A stretch of 64,000 bases of DNA from Acanthosoma haemorrhoidale (Eukaryota; Arthropoda; Insecta; Hemiptera; Acanthosomatidae). Under the pieces are notes generated by a model. It ran no database searches, was not told the DNA's origin, and saw only the letters and a list, made by a program, of their open reading frames with translations. The stretch covers positions 148,939,405-149,003,404 of the forward strand of contig OV884012.1 in assembly GCA_930367205.1 (NCBI GenBank). Reading direction: 5' to 3'. Made by a program: the position numbers and the translations under genes. Shown here piece by piece: positions 56,295 to 64,000 of the stretch. Every line of letters starts with the position of its first letter. The stretch's first letter is position 1.

Positions 56295-59200
56295 GCTACT
56301 TCGAGAAGGTTGTATGAACGTGCGATGTAAAGTACCAGCGCTTACTTCAGAACTTACAAAGCATTCAATGCAGCACAAGACTAGCTGGGAAACCCTTAAA
56401 TGATCATAAATCATTTTAATACCGATGTAAGCCCTTATGAATATTTTAGTTCTTATGAAACCAGGCAGGACCTGTTATTTTTTATTCCCACAGGATTCCC
56501 CTGCTCCTCATTGCTTTCGATTTTCGTACAAGCAATTATGCCCCTGTTAACTGTCACTTCCATCTGACAGGGCGTTGAGAAGAGGCATAATGAACAAGTT
56601 TGATTGATTCGCCTCCTAATCAATATAGTGCAGGTTAGTACGGTCGTAATCATTAAAAGAATTTTCTCTTATGATGTAATGACTATTTTTACGCTGAATG
56701 AAATTCAAATCTTAATGGGAAATTCTCTCAGAACGCCTGATGTAAATTATAGCTTATCTAATTGCAAAATAAAGTACGTGGGGTGATAATACTCCAGGTA
56801 TATAATAATATACGCGGAAATAAATTATTAAAGACATATTTTTTTGGAAAATTTAACAAAAACAGAGATTGTATATCGGGCTGACAGGATAGCAAAGCAT
56901 TTAAATTCCCAGAAAATAAAAATATTAAGTTACGTTGTTTAGTAGTATTCATTTCAGTTTCATTCGAAATCCACTCCCTAAAGTCATCATAACTCACTGA
57001 CTAAGAGATAAAAAATTATTATCATGAGAGAGTTAATTTAATAGTTAAATAATTTTTGTAGAGGAGAGTATTTTAAAAGAAAAGAAAGGAAAGCTATATA
57101 ATGGAGTAGAAGCAAAACATTGGTATATACAAATATTAAGGGATCAATTAGAACATACTGGGTGGAATGCCTAGGCACAAGTGTGGTCTGGGGCTAAAGC
57201 TGAGACATATATGTATAAGAAAAGTATAAGATTATGGGACGTAGGGAGGTCTGCGGTTGCTTACTTAAAAATAACAGGGAACCATCAGTGACTTCCATGA
57301 AGTCACGAGGCAGGTACAGTTCTGCTCAAGACCCTTCTATTTGTTCTTAGCAAGATTATAAATATTATATATAAAGCAAGCATTATGCAACTCATTGGTG
57401 GGAAATCTAACAACAGGTTCTAAAAATCGAGAAAAAATCTTAAATTTCTGAGTACAGTGACTTAAGATACCATAAAAATTGTAAATAAACGTAGAACATA
57501 CTTTTAAAGTTTCAGAAGGATATGATTATTGTTAATTATTGTTAACAGAAATGTAGACAACTAAACCTGTTTAAGACTACAGCCTCAACATCCGGGCACG
57601 CCGATTATTATTTTGAAAAATGTTATCTTGGCGTATCGTCTTGGATTACATTTATTTTTGACTTAATATTACACGTTTATTTGAAATTCATGTTCTAGTA
57701 TTATTGCAAGCCCTCCTCTGTGCAAAAATGCTCCCCCAACATTCCCGAAAAAAAATCAATCATACTGTGATATGTTGAAATAGGGACATATATTTATGTA
57801 TGAAGATTTAACGAATAATTTTATTGTATGTTAATTGTGAATTCAGAAAGAGAAAAATTGTTTAAGTACAACGGGAGTGTCACAAGTCAGGATAAGTTAA
57901 CAATATGGCAACTTTTATGAGGGACTGGAGAATTTGCTGATCCCACTGATCCTTTGTTCCCTCCCTTCGCGTTTGTATATATTTATATTATTATTAAGCA
58001 ATTAACTGGGAATTTGAATGAACTACATGTGTGGTTTCCGGGAATAACTCTCAACGAGGTTAAATAAGTGCATTGGTCGGTTGCCCACTTCACCATTTGT
58101 ACCGGGGATGCCAAAAACGCGTGACCAGGTTCGGTGACAATAAATTGAAGGCACCATTGTATCATGGTGAGGTGAAACTGTCCAAACGTAGTTTAAGTAT
58201 TAGTTAGTTATAAAGGTGAAGATGATAAATTAGTTTTTTTTGCATAGTTTTAAGATACGGAAAGAAGCAACGTTTTGCATATAGTATTAAAGCTAGGGCA
58301 AATGTAAACAATTTTGACAAGTAGTTATAAATTATAAAAAATAATTTGAAATAAGTTTAGTCGGTTTTTTTTCACCCTTTGGAGAAATGGGTAGAGTTGA
58401 TTTTAAGTGCATGAAGTCCTTAATGGCACAGAAGTGTTTATCAAGCAAGTAATTTTCATGAATGTTGCAAAGATATATCTGAAGATCTATGTTTTAGACT
58501 TACCTACTTATTCCCAGATATGTTCGTCTCAAGTTGATTAATTATTTTATATTTTAAAAATAAACATCTTGTCTCTATACAAAGTTATAAACTTTGGACA
58601 AGAATTTTCGAGAACAAAACTAATGTAATAGGGATTACTAAAATTGAATACATAACAGGTTCAAATAGTTAATTAAAGATATAAATTTAAATAGTTAATT
58701 AGTTAAAATATATACTAGTTCAAAAATACCATAATAATAATAGTAAAGTAAATGAATAAGAATCACCATATTAATAAAACCTGCATGTACAAATTCAAAT
58801 TGTATTTATTTATTTAAAAATTAAAATTCACGGATCCCACACTGCCCCACAAAAATTTTGGCACGCTAAGAAAAATTCGTTATGAAAATAATTACACGTT
58901 AAAAAGTTCATTATTTAATAAAAAGAATATTCCAAAATAATTTTTGAAGGCTGACTTGTTTTCGTTTCAATAAAGGGCTTTACCTTTATGCTATTGAGTA
59001 AACACAAACTAAATCTTATCTCTTATCATCATTATTTATTGTGTAACAATAAATGCTCGGAGAGCAATTACACGTTACCCTGAAACAGGTTTGCACGCAC
59101 GCAGCCCTGGCTCAGGTTGCGAGTGACAGAGCCAAAAGACGACCGGTGTACTACACACGGTTCGGAGTCAGTTGTCAACTGCTACTGCTCAACTTCTTCG

Positions 59201-61088
59201 TATTACTCGGGGAGTAGCAAAATGTACAGAATACAACTTGCTGAAGTGAATTTTATAAGACCAACATGAGGGTCGTTATGACGAGAGAACATCGTAGAGC
59301 TGGAATTTGCTCCTTATGCGGATTACAAATGAGCCAGGCTACTTTCGTTATACACCAAACTAAATAAGAGTTTAACGAAGGCCTGGTGAGCGCTAAGCAT
59401 AGTGTAATGTCACTGGGGCCTCAATGATCTGGGTGCCAGCCCGTGTGACATGTGGAACATGCTTGGAAGGCTATGATTTAAGCCAGAGAGAGAATTATCC
59501 GGTACTAAAACGTATTTTTTTTTTTTATTAATCAGAATTGTTTCATTTCGTGATCAGAAATGTCTGTACCCATAATATTTTTAAATATCTATTTGGTGTT
59601 TCCTTCAAATTTATAGCCTCTTATTTCTGAAAAAGTTCTAAGCGCGCTACTTTTTTTGTGGAGCAGTATTTGTGCGATACATGCTGTATAATAACGTTGT
59701 ATTTTTGTCCTCCTGTAAGTTATTTATTCCTTATTCACCATACTGCCATGTGCTGAGAATGTTTTTTTGTGAGAATGGGGTCTCTGCCTTGCTACTCCGT
59801 TGTTCGCAGCACTTGAGAATGGCAGAGCCTGCTGAAAGGAACAAATACTTTGGAACTGGTTCGCAGCATACACTGTCCCTCGGACTGGCGGGGGGGGGGG
59901 CGTGGAGGTGAGGAAGCCAGCGCGGAGACAGATAGGAGGGCTGTGTAAATTTGCCGATTGACTGAGATAAAGCGAGAGGAGATGGAACAGGTGGATGGTA
60001 GGCTGCATACAAGCGGAGGGGGCTATCGACTCAGGGCTGTGGTATAACTATAACAGGGAATCAATACGGTCCCTGATCTAATCTAGGCAATACGCTCTGA
60101 TGAATAGGACTCAGCCTCCTATCTCCAATAACAATGCTGCACAGTGTAACTAGATTAGAGGCAAGCGTCACACCACGGTCGGGATTACGGGCACACATCC
60201 CGCCCCCGCCTTTTCCCACCAGCCCGCTCCTCAGTCCACGGCCTTCTCTATTTAAGGCGGCCATTGCCTTACGCTAATAAAGACAGCCGAGGAAAATATG
60301 ATTTTGTTTTCCGGCCAATGATAACACGAACGCTCCGTATGTACCCTCGTCTGCGGACATTTACTGCGGTAGTTCATCTGGACGGAAATAGAGCCCTTCT
60401 TTTTATAGAGGTCCCTTTTCTTTCCAAAATACCTCTAAGAATAAGATAATTTATATACATAAAACGTATTTTTTAAACTTTGAAATTCTGTAGCACTAAT
60501 TATGACCTAAATAACTGTCACGCTTAAGGCATGGTAAAGGGAGAAACCTTACTTTCAAAAGGCCATAATCTGTTATCTGCATCAATTTAAGCACTACAGT
60601 AACGGTTGTCAAGGTAATCCAATGGATCTCAAAATGCATAATAACACCTGTCTTATGAAATCGTCAGGTGAAAAAAGTCTGTTTTCTTTGGTGAAAGATT
60701 GAGTTACGAAATTATGAAAACCAAGTAAAGAGAGTAAGAAAAGTAAAAAAAAACTAATACCATCTCTAGCCTAAAGTTTTAAGAGGCTAAAATAGACACT
60801 GCAGCGAAAATCAATTTTTATTTGTACTAATTGGGTGATTACTAACGTTATTTATATTGTTGCTATTATATTATTATGTCATCTGTTGTATCCATGCATG
60901 GCTGTCAAACCGAGCTGGAAATAAAGATAATCAAAAAACAAATGCACTATTTATATTTTTTGATTAGTTCAAAAGAGGAATTTCAGTAACTGGTGTAGTT
61001 CAACAAATGAAAAAATATATTTTTGATTAGCAGCATTTTTTTTTTAAACTTTATTTGATTTAAAATCTCGATTTGTCCTGATTGGGAA
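56295..61088. other. Long stretch without a recognised gene
   Basis: Mostly AT-rich. A GC-richer island at 59.05-60.43 kb contains CTATTTAAGG followed by GCGGCCATT near 60249-60266, which could be a core promoter, and a G run at 59890-59899. No coding sequence can be supported there. Confidence 0.35.
60877..60940 (+). repeat. Family E, short 3'-end-like repeat, copy 2
   Basis: CATCTGTTGTATCCATG, ACCGAGCTGGAAATAAAG and an A-rich tail match 29161-29251. Confidence 0.4.
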
Positions 61089-61250
61089 ATGGGTAATTGT
61101 GATAAATGATCTCATTCATACCGCATATACAGTATCCTAGCTCATACTGTATTTACAATGCAGACACATACAATATAGACATATGTGCATTGCCCAGGAA
61201 TTTCCCAATATTATTTGCCACCTCCCACTACGAAAGGAGAAGGCAGCATT
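61089..61250 (-). mobile_element. LINE family D, diverged 3' fragment
   Basis: TAATTGTGATAAATGATCTC, ATTCATACCGCATATACA and a diverged CACCTCCC block follow family D order on the minus strand. Confidence 0.5.
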
Positions 61251-61385
61251 GGTTGAGTTTTTTACAAGCAGTTATGGTATTCCCACGTCATAACTGGTTA
61301 GCATTCAGGTCATCAGACCGTTACAAATACTTCTATTTCATTCGCATATAACCACAGCACAATGGATGTACAATAGCACCATGTT

Positions 61386-62082
61386 ATTGTTTTATCTCAA
61401 AGTTCTAAAAAGACAAGAACTAAACAGACGCTTTGGACAACTGTACAGACTACTTCGAAGGACATCCCATCTCTCAATAGAAAATAAATTACTAATTTAC
61501 AAAGTTATACTTAGCCAATGAACATACGGAATAGAGCTAAGGGAGACAGCAAAAAAGTCGAACATCAAGCGCATCCAATCCTTTCAATCAAAAGTCCTGA
61601 GAACAATAGTTAGTCCCCCTTATTACGTCAGCAACAAAACCCTTCATAATAATCTTAATACATCTTACATTCTCGAACTCATTCCTTCCAAATGCATATA
61701 ATTCCATAGTAACCTATTCAACCACCCTAATCCCGCAGCACAGTCATTGCACTGCCCCATTCATCCCTATAATCCTCCTCGGAGACTAAAACGGCAGTGT
61801 CGTCATGACCTGCTATAAATGCATAACAGTGGGATTCCTGGCAATGGGCAGTTTCTCCAATCATGTCCTTAGCGTATGTGGCTCTCGCGTTCTTGCTGAG
61901 TCTCCGTTGGCTCGTATCCGGTGACTTGGCTGACGGAGGAGCGTGAGGGACTTCCCAAGACTCCGCTTCCTCTCTCGCATGCGAGACCATGCGGATTTAG
62001 GAGCTCTCTGGGCTGTCTGTAAATACTTTATGAATGAGTGAGTTATTACTTATTGCCCAATGAGAATTGTAATTCTATCATA
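61386..62082 (+). mobile_element. LINE family D (Jockey-type), longest copy: ORF2 C-terminus and 3' UTR
   Basis: One frame, broken by stops, reads QELNRRFGQLYRLLRRTSHL, SIENKLLIYKVIL, TYGIELRETAKKSNIKRIQS, FQSKVLRTIV and YYVSNKTLHNNLN. This is the Jockey C-terminal layout (LxYGxxLWGxAxxSNxxxxQxFQxKxLRxIxxAPWYVxNxxxHxDL). The 3' UTR holds the GC-rich block and the terminal hairpin in a variant that still pairs through a G-U. It defines family D as a LINE rather than a SINE. Confidence 0.75.
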
Positions 62083-62089
62083 ATAGAAA

Positions 62090-62686
62090 TATGGCAGAAA
62101 GAATAGTATTTTTAAAACATTAAAATTACGATTGTTGCGTGGGTTCCTGCCTGACCCTCTCTATATTCTGTCCCAGGCATTCATTTTTGATGGCTGTGAC
62201 AAATGTAATAACAAATTAAAAGAAAAAATATAGTCTGCCTTAGTGTTTTGGAAGCTCTACAAAGGAAAGAAGAAATGAAGGTTTTGTGCCGGCCACAATG
62301 CCCCATAGTGGATTTAATTGAAGAGAAAGCACGACAATTACCAGTTATTGAATCCAACCTTAGGAATGTCGGAATAATCATTGCTTCGATTATACAACAG
62401 TCATTGTTAATTCAGTCTTATTCTCTAAGATACTGGCTCATCTGGGACATGGAACGTTCTCATACTTATCAATGTTCTTCCTTGAGTATATATCAGTGTA
62501 GGGCTATTAAGTATTATTGATATTATTACATAAATTTATTTTAATACGACCGAATTTTGACTTAGTGGGGTTCTTACAAAAAAGTTAATACGACTCATCG
62601 GCTGCCAAAGGAGAAAGTGAATATAATTATGAAAATATTGAGAAAAAAAAAAACAACACACGAATAAAAACAGCTAGTACCTTGTA
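62090..62686. other. Stretch without a recognised gene
   Basis: A plus-strand ORF (62248-62520, 90 residues) has no motif I recognise. Confidence 0.3.
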
Positions 62687-62695
62687 AATATTCGA

Positions 62696-62931
62696 GGTTT
62701 GTTAAAAAAGGTGAGCCCCATAAGCTTTATTGGAGTCAGTTCAGTCCAGTCACCTTTAATGTGTATAATTATACTTGTTTATATAATTTTTATAAAATAA
62801 CAAAACCTGTATATAATGTAGCGACGCTACAGGAAATAAAAAAATAATTTGTAAATAGATTCGCCTGAGGATCTGTAATTGTATATAATTATCTGTAAAT
62901 TTAAAGGCGCTAGGAAGAAAAAAAATATATG
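62696..62931 (+). mobile_element. LINE family C, 3' UTR-only insertion
   Basis: AATATTCGA at 62687-62695 and 62932-62940 is the target duplication. The 236-bp insertion is pure 3' UTR with the hairpin TGTAGC-GAC-GCTACA at 62817-62831 and a short A tail. Confidence 0.85.
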
Positions 62932-62940
62932 AATATTCGA

Positions 62941-64000
62941 ACAAGAAGAGTCAAGAGAATCAATATAACAAGAATTGCCCACTCCCTTCAAACATATTTA
63001 GTAAATAGTAATTTTTGTTTTTATGTTAACTTACGTAAATTATCCCAACAAACATTTCAACGATGATTTAAGTTAAATCAGTTCGATAACATAATCGCCG
63101 TACAGAAATGTATTCATAAGAGTTTTAAATAACAGCACTCATTTTGACTCAGGAATGTAAACTTTCCTAGTGGGGGGGGGGCATAAATAAGGATAGCACG
63201 CTACTTTATTCGAATAATTAATAACTACATTGCTTCAAAACAGGAGAACAAAACTGAAAATAATATTTTCGCCATGTAAAAAAGCATTTGTGGAAGTGTG
63301 TTTTCGTTTTTGGTTTTAACCTATCCTGGCTAGTTTGGAAAAACGAAATTTCTATGAAACTTATATTCTCTACACAATCGCCAGTTACTACAGTAACTAA
63401 TAGTGGAGTTTTATCACTAATAGTAAATAACATACTCCGAAGAAATAAAAACAGCCATACGGATTACTCACAGCACCTTTACAATTTGATGGCTGTGTAG
63501 AAAAACGCAACCGTGGTTGACAATTGGTGTCGCGTTTTTGTGGTTTTTCTTATTTCATCAACTCGTGCACATTCGATATGACGATTTTTCATTGTCCTTT
63601 GTCTTATAATATATATCTTTTGAGTTAGAAAAAATGACCTCACTCGACCTGCTAACGACCCTTTTATAAGGTTAAGTGAAGTAAGTTCTGCTAACAACCC
63701 TATAGAAGTATTACTGTTGATTAAGTTTAATTGATATGATTTTGAAATTATGGACCATTAATTACAAACTGGAGATGACAGAATAGACTTGTCAAAAAAA
63801 TTTTTAATAATAAATAATATTGTAGAAATACCAAAGGGTATTTGTTAATGTAATATAATACGTCTATCTACGATTGACAATGACCTAATAGGAAATTCTT
63901 CGTTGATTCTATTTGAACCGAAATAGAATGATTTGTACCAGAGTTCCTCTTAAAGTCCAACTCAAATCGGCACTGAAAATGGAATATATAGTAATTTATA
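62941..64000. other. Stretch without a recognised gene
   Basis: AT-rich; a G run at 63172-63181. No gene supported. Confidence 0.35.

Noticed and set aside
59724..60012. Overlapping minus-strand ORFs of 94 and 93 residues in a GC-rich island
   Set aside because: Low-complexity, proline/serine-rich and open in two frames; no motif.

Overview
The window looks like AT-rich, repeat-dominated nuclear DNA of an arthropod, most likely an insect. The evidence is the make-up of its mobile DNA: gypsy-lineage and CsRn1/Kabuki-type LTR retrotransposons, Jockey-type non-LTR retrotransposon (LINE) tails, and a mariner relic with an insect-type transposase N-terminus. There is no bacterial gene organisation, no rRNA or tRNA gene that I can recognise, and only one candidate host gene, a small two-exon ORF at 8.05-8.82 kb. 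The species cannot be named from the sequence alone.

Layout. 0-1.2 kb is a non-coding flank with a decayed ORF fragment. 1246-6532 is a full-length Ty3/gypsy element: two identical 188-bp LTRs, TATG target duplication, tRNA-Phe primer site, gag, pol, no env. Its gag and pol share one frame and are separated only by a TGA codon. 6.5-15 kb is mostly unrecognised DNA with the candidate host gene and short LINE tails. 15-33 kb carries scattered 5'-truncated LINE copies, a MITE candidate, a 24-unit 16-bp array at 25.2 kb and the first copy of an unclassified repeat (family A). 33.2-34 kb is a second family A copy interrupted by a small LINE insertion. 34334-38838 is a second full-length LTR retrotransposon (CsRn1/Kabuki type): identical 203-bp LTRs, TTCT duplication, tRNA-Trp primer site, and a textbook -1 frameshift signal between gag and pol. 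39.6-40.2 kb is an internally deleted mariner. 41-46 kb has the third family A copy and more LINE tails. 46.65-50.0 kb is a degenerate minus-strand LINE whose ORF2 region holds a 1.84-kb, 32-copy, 57-bp minisatellite grown from its own coding sequence. 51-64 kb has more LINE tails, simple repeats and long unrecognised stretches.

How the parts relate. Each LTR element should make Gag and a Gag-Pol fusion from one RNA, and neither pol frame has a methionine upstream of the protease active site. Both therefore appear to depend on translational recoding, by different routes: stop-codon readthrough in the first, -1 frameshifting in the second. Identical LTR pairs and long open frames show both insertions are young. 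The LINE copies are mostly dead 3' ends. I label the families A (unclassified), B, C and D (Jockey-type LINEs) and E (short unclassified 3' end); these are labels for this window only.
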